This document shows positions 20,668 through 33,069 of a DNA stretch of 64,000 nucleotides, one piece after another. The notes beneath the pieces are model-generated. The model made no database searches. It saw nothing but the letters and a program-made list of their open reading frames with translations, and was not told the origin of the DNA. The position numbers and the translations under genes were made by a program. Source of the DNA: Sparassis latifolia (Eukaryota > Basidiomycota > Agaricomycetes > Polyporales > Sparassidaceae). Positions within the stretch are counted from its first letter, which is position 1. Each line of letters begins with the position of its first letter. The stretch lies in assembly GCA_018466975.1 (NCBI GenBank), contig CM031553.1, positions 1 through 64,000 on the forward strand, in the 5' to 3' direction.

Positions 20668-21335
20668 ATGAATATTCTTTGGAGAGACCTACCGTGCTGC
20701 AGCCGTGACAACGTGACACCACCGCCATTCTGCATCATGATGGAGCTGACAACTCTGACAGAGTGCAATTCGTATATTCTGGTGAAAGATCTCGTCTCAA
20801 ACCGGCGAGCCTCAAGACTTTGGTTGTGGAGATCGAGCGGGATCTTCGCCGTCTGGAATTCGATCGTCTCGCTCAGCCTGGTAACCAACCAATACTCCGC
20901 ATCATCAGGCCGGAGCAAGTCTTTCCTCCGATCTCTTCTCTTGTTCTGAAGGAAGATTCTCACCTCCGTTGGGTGCAGCAGTTCCTGAATTCTTTTGTGG
21001 CCATCCTTCCTAACCTGCAGCACCTCCAGATACATGGTGTTGACTGGTCTCGGCATTCCGAAGAGATACTCCCTAAGCCCAAATGGCAGCCGTACTTGCC
21101 TAACGTGGGCAACATGCAGCTGGCAGGCTGCTCGTTCAGAACGCTCCCCCAACTGGCCATATTTCTTACCTCTTTCACTCGTCTCAACAGTGTCCGCCTA
21201 GTGGATGTTTCTCTAAAGACACCGGCATACGTCTTCGTTGACAGCACTATTTCCATCGAAAACCCTGGCGATTTGAACCTCATGTTGTCCGCTGAACTTG
21301 ATAGGAAGTTCGGACGCCAGTCTGTTGGTCATTAG
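20668..21335 (+). pseudogene. F-box/LRR-like protein, 3' part
   Basis: A 190-codon plus-strand frame (20763-21335) carries LRR-like words: FVAILPNLQHLQIHGVDW, LPNVGNMQLAGCSFRTLPQL and TSFTRLNSVRLVDVSL. This spacing of hydrophobic repeats followed by an Ile/Val-rich tail is typical of agaricomycete F-box-domain proteins, whose LRR region picks ubiquitylation substrates. The upstream 700 bp contains no readable F-box in a compatible frame. The gene is therefore likely truncated or decayed at its 5' end. Functional assignment is tentative. Confidence 0.45.
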
Positions 21336-21699
21336 TTCACTTCTAACTTGTCGGGCTTGTTCCGTCTTGGTGGACTCGTTTTGTTGCATCTCGTATGGTC
21401 TTAGTGTAGTCATCATCAGGAATCGGGATTTTCTCCGTGGGTTCTATCTGTCTCCATCTGGCTCCATATGGCACGATAAGGAGCATCCGGTCTCCATCTG
21501 GCACGTGATGGCTGCAACGGAGAACTCTCAAATCCCTGATGATATGTTGGACGTGTTGGTCAAGCAATTTTCTGTGTAGTATTGACCTCACGTAGTCGCG
21601 ACGTGTTTGTTTGCACAAGACAAAGATATTAATTAACTCTTCACGGATGCCTCGAGAAAGATAAAGAAGGGAAACTGGTGCACAAAACACTTGCCTTCC

Positions 21700-22055
21700 G
21701 GCTGCGCACTATCTACTGGTGATGGTACCACATCACCGCTATGCACTGGCCAGACTACTGCTATCGGAATATCATCTAGCATCCGGACGAGGAAGATGGC
21801 GTGAATGTTACCCGGATCCCATACCGGAGCCCTACCGCCTTTGCAGATTCTGCCGGAACGATATCGAAAGCCCCGAACAAGCGCTCTTCGTATGCACTGC
21901 CTCTTAAGAGCTGAGTACTTCGCGCAACATTCCTCACAAAGGTACTCCAAGACGTACCGTGGATGCGTCGTCGTTGCAACGATGCCGAGAGCTTCCTGCG
22001 CAGGCTGTCCTAGAAAGAGCAGTGACCGAACTACTGGCCAAATATGCCTAGTGCA
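21700..22055 (+). mobile_element. LINE-type retroelement remnant, 3' end
   Basis: The frame from 21719 ends in a C-x2-C zinc-knuckle-like tail (YRLCRFCRNDIESPEQALFV, followed by Cys), and, after a frame change, DAESFLRRL and AVTELLAKYA near 21980-22050. This combination is characteristic of the C-terminal tail of reverse-transcriptase proteins common in agaricomycete genomes. No reverse transcriptase or endonuclease domain is present upstream, and the tail is frameshifted, so this is a short dead 3' fragment, consistent with 5'-truncated LINE insertion. Confidence 0.5.
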
Positions 22056-24917
22056 GTAAGTTCCCAACACTGCGGAACTCCCCACGGATTCCACGCTGTA
22101 GAGGCTTTTGTCTCATGCTCTCCACATATGCACCTTTAGGGACCCAATCATCTTTGAGCTGCTCACGAAATGTACCCACGAGACTTTCATATGATATGCT
22201 CTGGATACGACGCTCCCTTCATATCGATTGTACTTCTCCTAGTGATAACGGGGTCATTTCATGTCCATATCATCCCCCATACCGTAGATGACAACTAAGT
22301 CACACAACGCCGGAACGCAAGCGCCCTTCGCAATTTGCTGTGTCAGCGTGAGCCCATTTCAAGCGCTGATGCAGCTACTACTAGAACGGTGAGTTCACAC
22401 ATCATGCGGGTAATCACAGGACCCAGTTTGCTCGCCCCCAACTGTTAACGCAATTCCAACTTATACATCTGTCTCATGGCCTTCGAGCTCGGCGTATTCT
22501 ACCTTCAAGAGGACCTCCAGAGGCGGTGGTATTTCTCGATTGACGCGAACATCACCGTCGGTTCCACCACTCGTTCGAGACATAGCATTCTCAAGCATTT
22601 TCATAATGACTTCAGGACAATGTCCAAAGTGTAACGAAGAAAATCGACGACTACGCGGGACCCAATGGATCGAAACTTCCGTATGTGCTCAACCTTGTAA
22701 TGTCATCGGCCTTCCTCATTCGTTCACTAAATATGTAGGACGAATTCCGTTGATTGCGAGGGACGCGATTTTAAGCCGTTCATCAATCCTCACGAGCCTC
22801 TTCCTCGCTGTTGGACCCTCGAACAACTTGGTATTTGCGAGGGTCGTGCCGTACTTGCGAGTACGTGCTGCTTTTCTGCTTTATCACTGGCGCCGACGGT
22901 ACCCGTGTAGTTGGCAGGACTGTTGGAGTTTGTCAGTGCAACCCTCGGGGTAGTAGGGCGGACCCAGATGGGGAGCCACACACCCAAGGTGGAGACCCTT
23001 GCTCAAATGTGTTCTTGTCTTCGCTGCCCTTGCGCGTGGGGGACACACCTAAATGATTCAGATATTCCATCCTCTTTACTCGGTTCTTGTGAGTTTTTAC
23101 TATATCTGATATCCCTGTCCCATTCCGCGTAGAAAGTTTCCTAGAATTGCACGAGGTAGCGCGTAGAGAATCCATTGTATCTTCCACATTATTGTTGTAC
23201 GATTACATGTTGCTGAAACCCTTCGCCGTTTAGACTCCAATCATTAGTTACTTCGACCGAATGTTATTCTGTCTCAGCGACCGAACTCAATAGCGCACAT
23301 ATGGATCTGATTTCTAGGACTACAAACGGGAAATATCGCGTCAAAGGCCGCTATTGGATTTTCCAACAAAGCCGAGTACATTATCCATTGAGGGTCGGAA
23401 TTCGCTGCCAGTGCCCATTCAGTCCTGCGTGGACCGCAAATCCGAAGCGACAGCTAGGCAAACTACTCGCTGGATACGCAACAGGAGAGAAACAGACGAC
23501 ACTTCCACTGATATCGCTGCCCGGCGCCAGCTCCGTCCAGCTGATTAGTAGGCTCCGTGTCTTCCATTTCATGCGAGTTCCGAGTCAAACGTTCCATGCT
23601 CAGCGCTCAGCCGTCAACACTGCCATACTGTTATCAGTAAGTACGTCTTTTTATAGCACTGTAAGTTTACACGCTCGCGGCTCCGACGGTGTCTATGGTT
23701 ATAATTGCAGGACACTGCAATTGCCTCGGGAACATCTCGGTTTACGCCCAGGAGCAGAGATCGGTCCAAGATAGCGGCGTTCTCGTACCTATTAAGAAAG
23801 AGTCTATCAGCCAATGTCCCTTTCGATGGAGCAGTTCCTCCGGGGGACCAAAAACTTAGAAGAGGCACCGTTGTAGGTGATACCGTGGTTGCAGAACTTG
23901 AACCTTCCAGGCAAAGCTGTGATCGTCAACAGTCAACGCCCTTCATCCGTGAGTTTCCATCCCTTTCATACTAGCGTGAAGATTTCAATTCTCACGTGAA
24001 TACCCAGGTTTGAAGTAGCTTCACTTACTTCCAGTCGTCTCGTCACCTTTGTGCTCTGAGCCCTGAGTTCCCTTACGAGACTTTCCGCCTTACCGCCTCC
24101 AACTATGACGTGCGTCCTGCCAGAAGAATATGTCTAAATTCCGATCTTCACTCCTCTGGTACTCGGGCTACCCTTCCGACATATCTGAAGGTCTGGTAAG
24201 ACAGATTCTCGACCCACTGCCAGCGTTTGACAAACAGCGCTACAGGGTTTCAAGTTTACCTCTTTCCTGTTATACTGCTTGGAGGCATTTCTGGACAATG
24301 CGGACCGTATTGCGCTTCCGGCGCGGTATCTGGACCAACTCTTAGTGTCGTAAGCTCATTACATAGCATGCACAGCGTCCGTGGAATGGCTGCAAGGGAT
24401 GCGGCTTGCGTACGTGGTCCGAGGCTATGGCAACTTTAGCCCATACATAGACAGTACGCACTGTTCGGTGTCCCCCGAGCGGTTGCAGCAAGTGCCGGAT
24501 GTGCCGCATCTGAGGTATGAATCAGTCGTTCGTCTCAATGTATAATCTTCCTGTAGTTGCTCCGTCGTTCCGCGTCCTCGTACGGCAGACACGCAGGCCG
24601 TGAGCTCATAAGGTGAAATTCGACGATGCGGACCTCTTTGATCAGGCACGAGAGTACACGCATGCGGTGTACGGTGAGACTGCTGCGTGCACTGAACCGT
24701 GAGGCACAGCTGAGGGAGGACGAAGCAACACTGCTGGAAACAGAACCCGATGTACGCTTCTAATTCCGCTTAGGTAGAGTTACTGGTTATTGTCCGTAGA
24801 TGCCCTGTCCCAAAAGAAGGCCGCAACGAGGCTGGACGACGCAGAAAGTAAGTATCGACACAGTCCATTGCAAAGTCTCCATCCATGACGATCGACCCTA
24901 CCTCGACACACCATCTG
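22056..24917. other. Gene-poor stretch, no gene recognised
   Basis: Several frames of 60-157 codons on the plus strand (for example 23301-23774), without domain words or a convincing splice structure. It may hold decayed genes beyond recognition. Confidence 0.45.
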
Positions 24918-26848
24918 CTAGCAATCCAACTGTGGTGCCGCACCCGGCAGTGTCAATCTAAACACCATAAACTGGGTATTCTCGTTCAGCCCAGCGTCGT
25001 ACGAAACCCCGACCGACACCCCATCCTCCGTCTGGAAGTCGTTGTCTGCCTAGCACAGCGTAGTGTAAATGCAAATCATACTCCAAGGATTGAGAGACGG
25101 ACTCACGGCGGTGAAGAGGAAGTAGTCATCCGGATACGCTGGGTCCCCGACGGGCGCGAGCGCGAGTGACTCCCATTCCCCATCAATTAGCGTGTCGTCG
25201 TCCGGTTTACCTGCAACGCGAGCATTTTAGAAACCATCTGCCTGCGAACAAGATCTGATAGAGATGCGTATATGTTGGAGAGCTAACCATTGTGTAGTCC
25301 AAACTGTGCCAGCTGCGTCGCGTTCAGGTAGTCGACGAACGAGACGTACGTCGCAGGTGTGATAGTCGAATTCAGCGTGCCCCCGGGCGAGACCGCGCCA
25401 CCAGGGGCATTGAAAAAGGGTGTATTTACGTCTGTCGCGTTGCTTATGTCAAATAGATCCGCTTGCCTGAACGGCAAACCGGTCAAAAATGCCTAACAAC
25501 ATGCCGCGCATGTCACGCTCACTTGTATTTGGACTTGTCTGACGACCCGCCCTCGCCCTTCCCGTCGCGCGACAGCACGAGGAACATGCCTGGCGCGACA
25601 AAGTGCACCTCGCTCGCCGCGTACAGGTTGCTGCCCGAGTTTGAGAGTGGGAGGGGAACAACCCACTCGCCGACAACGGGAGGGTGTGCATTCGGATCCG
25701 ACACGTCGAACGCGAGTAGGCGCGTGTATGGCGATGGGTTCGAGAGAAGCCCGACATCCTGCACCGTCGGCGACTGGAGGAGCGCGTAGAGCCTGCGAGT
25801 AGAGATGTCGAGGGATAGGCCCTCGAAGCCTGCATGTTCAGAGTCTGGATGGTGCTCGTTAGGTGGATAGCGGGTACGGCGCACCTTGGTTCCCGACGCG
25901 CCCAGTCGCGGGCTCTGTCTCCGACGTGAAGTTGAGCATCCCGTCCGAGGTGTACGGGAGGAATGCCTCTGGTGGTTGGATGGTCTGAATCAAATATCCT
26001 GCAGCGGAGAAGTGATAGATGTACGGCCCGTATTCATTGCTCGTCCACACACTGTCCGCGCCAAGTGAGTACGCCTCCAATGTCTCGTAGTACAAATTAC
26101 GTACGAGCCATCCGCATCCGCAACGAGCCCCTCCGCATCGAGGCACAGCCGCGAGTCCTGCACCGTCGCGACGGGCATCTGCGGGTCCGCGTCGGCCAGC
26201 TGGGGGTACCTCGCCGTTGCTGCACGCACCGCGAGCGCTTCGAGCCCAGTCGTGTTCACGCCCCCGTGGTCGTAGTGTAGTGTTGTACCGATGTAGGTTA
26301 GCTGCAAAGTCTCCGCCGCGGCATCGTACACAAGGTTGTCCGTGCTGTAGTACGGCTGAAGCACGAACGCGTATTCGTGCACCCGACCCTGGTAGTTCAC
26401 CGGACCCTGGCTGTTCAGGTATGGGTGCAGTCATCAGTCGACATCATCATAAAACCGTCAACGATGGGATGAAGGACTCACACATTGTACCCACGATCGG
26501 ACTGGACGATTAGCGTCCCCGAGATTGTGCCGTTGCTCGCAGTCCACGTGTATGGCTTGAGCCCAATCGCACTTCCGATACCGCTGATGGTGTCGCCCAC
26601 GATGTCCGTAGCATTCGACGGGATGAATCCATAAGCGACCAGACCCTTCCAGTCGACCTCGGTGAGAGAGTTCAGCGACGTTGGTTATCGTGGGACCGCA
26701 CCTTGTTGACGTAGGTCTTTCCTGCTAGCTCGGCGTAATAGTACAACGACGGATCTGGCTCCGTGGTGTCTCTGCGAGGTAGTACCGCGAGCGGTGAGGA
26801 GTACACCTGAAGGTCAGCTAAAGCAGCGACAAAAGTAAGCCAGAGCAT
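24918..26848 (-). CDS. Secreted phytase-like (esterase-like phytase family) protein
   Basis: Eight exons with all phases closing give 501 residues: 26848-26702, 26645-26482, 26410-26105, 26051-25885, 25829-25523, 25466-25288, 25210-25107 and 25049-24918. Introns are 53-77 nt with normal donors. The N-terminus (MLWLTFVAALADLQVYSSPL) looks like a signal peptide. Family words of the fungal phytase-like beta-propeller proteins (Pfam Phytase-like) follow in order: TYVNKGLVAYGFIPSN, VNYQGRVHEYAF, TGLEALAVRA, DAEGLVADADGS, SNEYGPYIYHF, GFEGLSLDISTRRLYALLQS and LIDGEWESLALAPVGD. Proteins of this family are secreted and assumed to be hydrolases, but the substrate is unproven. It lies alone between a gene-poor region and the Crinkler-like gene. 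Length and motif order are full, so I regard it as intact. Confidence 0.9.
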
Positions 26849-27674
26849 ATCGGGCAGGACGGGTAGAGGTGGGTCTCTTACCAGCGTGGAGCTGCAACGT
26901 ATTTGAGGCAGTGCATATGGCGAAGATGTCAGCGCAGGAATCGCTTTAGCTTCTTTGACTTCGGCGCGTTCACGTTCGTACGAAGTTCGCAGGCTGGAAT
27001 GCACGCAGCTGGAAAGCACTTGACCAATATCCGAGCACCAAGTGCCCTTGCATGTGACTCTGCACGCGACAGACGGGTATTCTCACCAGGATCAAAGGGA
27101 AATGTATCGATACGTGGTGCAGATATTCGAAGCATGGTACAGCGTTTGCGAGATACTGCGCACACGGGCATTGGGCATCGGTTTTTCCGAGTGCACGGCC
27201 AGTCGGCTTTCGCAGCAGGGCAACGCACGATGCAGCAAGCGTACAAGCTCAACTTTGGGCGAATCGATAGACCATGGAGACTCCTCATCAGAAATGCAGT
27301 TATCATCAGATGAGAGTATCACGCACCGATTCACACTCTGCCGTGTGTGAGTCCAATAGTTTGAGCTAACGGCATAACAAGAGATTACATACCATGTCGG
27401 CGCGACTCCAGCGGCCACAACGGTACCACGCCCTCGATCTGAGAATCGCCGTGAATATCATCGTCGAATTCCAGCTGAGAGAAGCCTGCGGTGCAATGGG
27501 TCAAGTTCAACAAGAGTGTCGACAAGCCTCCAGTGATCGTGGATCCCAGAGTCGCGTGTCGCGTGACTGCTACCTCAATGCAGCGCTGCCGCCTGTGGCT
27601 CATGTACTCGAGCTATTGCAACCAAAGCCCCTTTACCTCCTCTCTTTCTCGGTTGTTTACCATCACAGCTTCAC
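26849..27674. other. Intergenic region between divergent genes
   Basis: This 826-bp gap separates the start of the phytase-like gene (minus strand) from the start of the Crinkler-like gene (plus strand), so it should hold both promoters. No TATA box is obvious near either start. Confidence 0.5.
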
Positions 27675-30600
27675 ATGGCACCTCCCAAACGCCTCGTATC
27701 TCCCTCATCGCCTTCAGGATCATCCGCGAAGAAGGTTCGCGCCCCCAGTGGCGCCGAATTTGAGACGCAACCACCGGATGATCAGGGGTTATCCTCGGTG
27801 GATGGAGAGGCCGTAGGAGAACCTGCTGCTGTTGGTACGTCCATGGTGAAGGATCCGGTATCAAGTTCCAGCTCTGATGTATCCCCGGGCCTCTATAGAA
27901 GACATTGCTGTCGGTCGAAGCACTCACCTGGCTGCACCATTGGCGGGCGGGCGTGCGTTTGAAGATGCTCCTCAGGCTGGGCTGGCGGAAGTGAAGTATG
28001 TGGATGATTCTTTCTCCAACGAGCAACATGCGGCTTGGGATGCAGGGGTAATGGTGGTCGTCCGCAAGGAGGGTATCTCTCCACAGGTCTTCTCTTTTAC
28101 TGTTGCTGCTACTCTACTGCAAATTATTCTTCGCGACATCAAGACATCTGTGAAACCTGCACTACTGGATCGTGACCAGATCAAGCTCAGTGAGCTTCTA
28201 CTACAACATCGAGACACGCTGCTACCCGCGTTAGAGCAAGCCCTTCGAACAGGACGTTTCGCCGCTGTACGCTGCATGGGTAAGTGTGTTTCGTTGCAGA
28301 TGCTACTGTTAAATACATTGACATATGTACCATCGCCAGCGCTACTCCGTGAGGATGCAACGTCTTCGTCATCTGAGGGGACCAACGCTGATTTCATTCA
28401 TAGTAAGTTCTCGGTGTATTTTCAGCCATGTGGCACTGACCCCACAATGGATTGCCTGTCAAAGCACCATCATCGGGACCGATAATGCCTCCACGACTGC
28501 GGGCTCAAGCTCCGACGTCTTTTGCGGACATAGAGAGAGCTATCCTCGATTTTGAAAAGAAAATACGTCCCGAACTGCAACGATACGTCACGGGCAACCA
28601 TCCTACATTCAATCCTCCATCTTCGGTAGCGAAGGACAGCACCCTGTTCATAGATGGTATAGGAGGTATGTCTGAGAAGGACCCTGCCGTGCGAGGAAGA
28701 GTCGAAAAACTCTTCTCTGGTGAAACGGATACCGATCAAAGTCTTCGGTATGTCCCTATTTTACGACCTCTGTTCTGTACTTTGCTAACATTGTCCCAGC
28801 CTCTTGTTCAATACTTCTGGTACAGGAAAGACTACGCTGCTTGTCGAAGGCTTGTGCCGCTACTGGGGTCTATATGTGGTGTCATGCTATGACGAAAATC
28901 ATCCCATGGGATCCAAAGATGTCGATACTGCATGGAAATTTCTCCAAATCGATCCTGGATTCACTCCTAAGGTACCCCTCACACCGACCAAGAACGACGC
29001 ATTGGCAAATAATGTCAAGATCGCTGCGCGAACATTCCGCTCGGTTTTGCTCGCACGTCTGAGCATCCTCGATTTCTTCCTCCGTTGCGCTCCAGCCCAT
29101 GTCAACGAGGCGGACTTACGACGCCGATGGGTGTACCTTCAACTTCGACCTTCTCGCCTATTCCAAAAAATGGACATCTTCAATGAGTTATTCCGAACGA
29201 TATACACGGTTCAAGATGACAGCGCTGTGCGAAATAGAATCTTCGCCTTGCAGAAAGCCATTTGCGAAGACGTCCACGTCAATGTCGGTTCTCTCTTCTT
29301 TGCGCTCGACGAAGCCCAGGTCGCATCACAGAGGGGAACGGATGCTTTCTACTCAGCGACATCCGGTGGTGGGCAGCGAAGTGTGCTATGCGAGATGTAC
29401 AATGCTTGGTCCGAATTCTCTATGCCTATGATTATCTCTGGGACAGGTCTTCCGCTAGAGCTCGTCATGAACTCGACCACATCCGCGATGGGAAAGGAAG
29501 TAATGTGGCCGAAGCTTTTCTCAGATACCGGATTTTTCGACGACGAGGACCGTATGCGAAGTTACATCATCGACCGGGTTTGGCCCAACCGCGAATTGAC
29601 CGATACTGAAGACCAAATTTTGAAGCGTGCTTGGCGCTGGCTCCGGGGAAGGTGGGACTAGATTTTATACAGTTCTTTCTGAACAACCCCATGTAACATT
29701 TTTTAGACACCGTTTGACCGCCGGGTACACATTACTCCTGCAAAGGATGGGCGTCGCATCCGCGAACAAGATTTTAGACGCCTACATCAAAGTCCTCACG
29801 GGTGGTTTTGAGGCGACGGATGGGAAAGCCTTCGCGCGAAAGGAACCTGACATCGACATAACCAAGGTAGCCATCTTTTCCAGGATCGATTTCTCCTCGC
29901 TGCGGGATCCGCGAAACGCCAGACTCGAGGGGCTAATCTTCCGAGCCGTTATGAACGTGGTCGTGCGGAACCGGCCGCACATGTTCTTTGCTGAGTTCGT
30001 CGACGCTGTCTCCCTTGGCTTTGCTCGCGTGACGCCAGAAAAGGGTCTTGTCGATTTCTCAGGCCAAACACAGTCAGTCAAGCAACTACCCCAGCGCATC
30101 GACGAGCCTCTTGTCGTGGCGGCTGCACTGCATTACTTCTTGTCTCGTCCTAGCCGTTCGATGCGAGACTTCGTCGCAAGGCCCATACAAGGTGTTGAAG
30201 AAGCATCTACTCTCGGGTTCGCTGTGGAGAACGTCGTGACGATCACATTGGCTCGTGTTTTCAAGGATGGCGCTGCGTCGTTGTGTGACGCCTTCACTCT
30301 GCGTAAGACCGACGGACAGGCTTGGCTGTCGGAGCCAGTGCATCTTGTTTCTATCACAGGACGAACAAACAACGGTGCTTTGCTCTTCGAAGACTCTGGT
30401 CTCGGTCGGCGTGCGGTCCCCTTACTCGGCTACGAAGCCTCCAGCCCTGAGGAAGTCGAGGACTGGTTGAGATGCGCGAAGAGTATCTTCTGCTTTCCGG
30501 ATGCGATGATGGGTCCCGATATCATCTTCCTCGTGAGATGTGGTGTTCAACTCGTTTGGGTGTTGGTCCAAGTGAAGCGTGTCGCAGTTGAAGCACTTAC

Positions 30601-30961
30601 CACCGCGGAGACAAATCTCCGCAATGTCGATCCCGGCAGGTTCTATCGTGCAAGGGTAGGATTCATATATACTCGATTGTTATTTGCTAATGCCAACACG
30701 ATCGACATGCGCCTTCCGCAGGATGGACAGCCACACTGTCCCAAGTCACGACAGGGTCTTACCGAGAAGACTCGGAAACTTATGAACATCCCCGGTACTC
30801 CAGTGGTGCGATTGGCGGTGTCGTTCCCCGCTGAGCCGCACGTGGACATTCTGGAGGAAGCGGGGTCAGCAGGAGAAATCGTTGCGACGTTCGATAGGTT
30901 GGCGGAAGATGTGGAGCTCAGCGAGGCGTCGGCGATCTTGAGCGCGTACATGCCGAAGTAA
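27675..30961 (+). CDS. Crinkler/RHS-like protein: P-loop NTPase plus PD-(D/E)XK-type nuclease
   Basis: Six exons join in phase to 997 residues: 27675-27834, 27899-28279, 28340-28402, 28465-28747, 28800-29651 and 29707-30961. The N-terminus is low-complexity and basic (SSAKKVR, a possible nuclear signal). Residues about 54-290 look helical. A Walker A (FNTSGTGKTTLL, Lys about 306), a Walker B (FFALDEAQ, about 463-470) and an ISGTG sensor-like word (about 508) mark the NTPase. The C-terminal part has Glu about 754 (FAVENV), PD about 850-851 (GPDIIFLV) and QVK about 868-870, the pattern of a restriction-endonuclease fold. This NTPase-nuclease layout is known from eukaryotic Crinkler and RHS proteins, which are linked to selfish elements, nuclear effectors and inter-organism conflict. 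The role here is inferred. The gene has no frameshift. Confidence 0.82.
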
Positions 30962-32640
30962 CAGCTGGCGTTACCATGTCCTCTATTATGTGATATTCTG
31001 TATGATCCCTACGCTGTGGTTTCCAGGTGTCTCCCGCGCCGTACAAGTAGAGTCGTGTCTCGTGATGAGCCCGGGCTGCAGCAACCGATGCGCTTCGCAT
31101 TCCCTCGTTTCCCCCGCACTGCGTCGCCCAGACGTACCTCTGTCCATGCATACCCATTTCGGACGGGCCGTATTCTCTTTCGTCGTAAGTAGATTCAACA
31201 TACGGTACCGCGTCGCGGTTCTCGTCTCATGCCTGTCGCTATTGAGAAAGCCGATCCTTGCTGGTCGTCTCGCGCTCTCCCCCGCCGTCCCGTTGCCCCG
31301 ACCGCGCGCGGAGAGTGAGCGCTACCTGTTCAGCTCGAGGTTTGTTGCTTTCCCGGCGCAGGTGGCAGAACGCGGTTTTTGCAGGCAAGCAAAATGGCGA
31401 GTAAGTCCTCTCTCCCGGTCCGAGCCTTTTTGCTTAATTTGTTCATGTAGGGATGTGTTTCGAATCAGCTCTGCGGTGCAGTCACGCGATATCGCACCTC
31501 GGACCAATTTTCCGTGCCACCCAGACGACCTAGTGAGACCGCATCAAGTCGATTTGGGTGATACATGGGCCCGGCGTACCGCTGTTCCCTGGTTCGCGGA
31601 CAACCTGCCACCGATGCAGCTTAGTAACGCAAGTGCTGATCGCACCAGGATGGGACTATTCTGAAGGTCGATTTCGTCCGCAAGGTGAGCGACGTTCATA
31701 TTCTCGCCGGAGCGTGTATCCTCTGCGCGACTGGACGGCCCACTCACACCGGTCCGGGATCTGACGATGACTGGCGGGTCGGTGGTTCACAACGCTGAGC
31801 TTCAGTTGGGCTTGCGTCGAGAATGGTGTAATCAAATGTGAGTGATGAGTATTGAATGCATGAAGCTCGGTGACCAGTCCGATATATATATATATATACG
31901 GTTCCTAATTTTTTCTCTACGCGTGGGGTCCTCAGCCAATCAGCTCGACCATCAGCTCGCGCCTCTCGCGACAATTTTGCCGCTGTCGCCGCGGCAGTCG
32001 CGATCAATACCAGCATCGCTGCACATCTGCATCAGTAAGTACTCGCCCAGTTCGAACAGTCGGAACTTGACCACGATGACCGGCGTGCCTAGATCGGTGT
32101 GCCGCTGGGTATAGAAACGAGGTCCAAGAATATGTGTCGTACCGGATTCCCAGCCGACTTCTCTCGTTTGGCACTCCCGGCGCACGCAGTACGACTGTGG
32201 CATCCCTAGGGGTCCGACTCTGACGCGTAGCGCGGGCGCGCAAGGCGCATATATAGTTTCACGGCCGACCGTCCGCGTTAGTTGCGACTCGAGCGGAGTT
32301 ACTGCAGCCGATGTCGTGGAATGGAACGATTCGACGCCGACACGTTCGTTCTTCAGAGCTTCAGATCCCAGGAGTTTGGACATATCCGGCGGAGACCGGC
32401 GTGAGGGTCACTTGCGCTCCGGTGAGAGCATTACCAGGACCATCGGACGACCATGGCTGAACGCGCTGTTGCTCGTATTTCCTCCGACCGAGGTGGCGCG
32501 TGTCCGATTCGAAAATTATGGCGCCCGCGAACGAAAGTCCGGTGTTTGCTCCGCGCCGAGGACGGTGGTGCACAGCGATCGGAGTCGCCGAAAAAGGGAA
32601 AGGAGACACCCTAAAAAGGCGCAGTGGATCGTCGATCTAT
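30962..32640. other. Intergenic, no gene recognised
   Basis: Contains a (AT)n microsatellite at 31882-31898 and GC-rich stretches with composition-driven frames. A 224-codon plus-strand frame (30990-31664) shows no domain and lacks splice support. Confidence 0.45.
31882..31898. repeat. (AT)n microsatellite
   Basis: An uninterrupted run of AT dinucleotides, 17 bases long. Confidence 0.9.
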
Positions 32641-32662
32641 AGTGGATCGTCTGCGACGGATC

Positions 32663-32668
32663 TATAAA
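32663..32668 (+). promoter_or_regulatory. TATA box of the broken membrane-protein gene
   Basis: TATAAA lies 56 bases before the ATG at 32719, a normal spacing for a fungal core promoter. Confidence 0.5.
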
Positions 32669-32718
32669 GTCGCGCTCAGCGTTCGGCCTCCACGGACGTA
32701 GCCCGCACTTCTCTCGCC

Positions 32719-32980
32719 ATGTCTGCTCTGCTCAAAGTCGCGCGGCTCGTCTCGTCCTCACCACCGCGTTCGGCATCATAGGCATGAGCGTCGGTATCGA
32801 CGCCCTCGTCCAGTCTGACCGGCAGAAGACCAAGGTCCGCCAGAGCGCACCCGCCGGCGTATCCGTGTCCATCCACTTAGACTCGGGCGTCGTCAACACC
32901 GTCGTCTGCGCCCTCCTCGCCGGGACGTGGATGACAAGCCGAAGGAGGCGGAGCAGGTGGGCATCCGGCAGGTATAATCG
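32719..32980 (+). pseudogene. Small membrane-protein gene, frameshifted and fused to another gene's 3' end
   Basis: From ATG at 32719 the frame reads MSALLKVARLV and is then lost because CTCGT is tandemly duplicated (about 32747-32756). In the next frame the protein resumes as LVLTTAFGIIGMSVGIDALV, a membrane segment, then a polar loop and GVVNTVVCALLA, a second hydrophobic segment. At 32921 the sequence switches to the 3' end and 3' flank of the gene at 35742-36205, but out of its frame. The result is a chimeric, broken gene. I recognise no named family. Confidence 0.6.
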
Positions 32981-33066
32981 TGCGCGGACCGGGGGAGCGC
33001 GGTCTCTCAATTCCTTTTTATTTTATTTTTCAATTCTTGACGCGAGCTGCAGATTGCAAGAGGGCT
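32921..33066. repeat. 146-bp duplicated gene 3' end, copy 1
   Basis: Matches 36149-36294 with few differences, covering the last codons, the TAA and the 3' flank up to TTGCAAGAGGGC. The (CG)n run of the other copy is absent here. Confidence 0.85.
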
Positions 33067-33069
33067 CCG

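Noticed and set aside
30990..31664. 224-codon plus-strand frame downstream of the Crinkler-like gene
   Set aside because: Cys/Arg/Ser/Leu-rich composition without domain or splice support, likely composition-driven.
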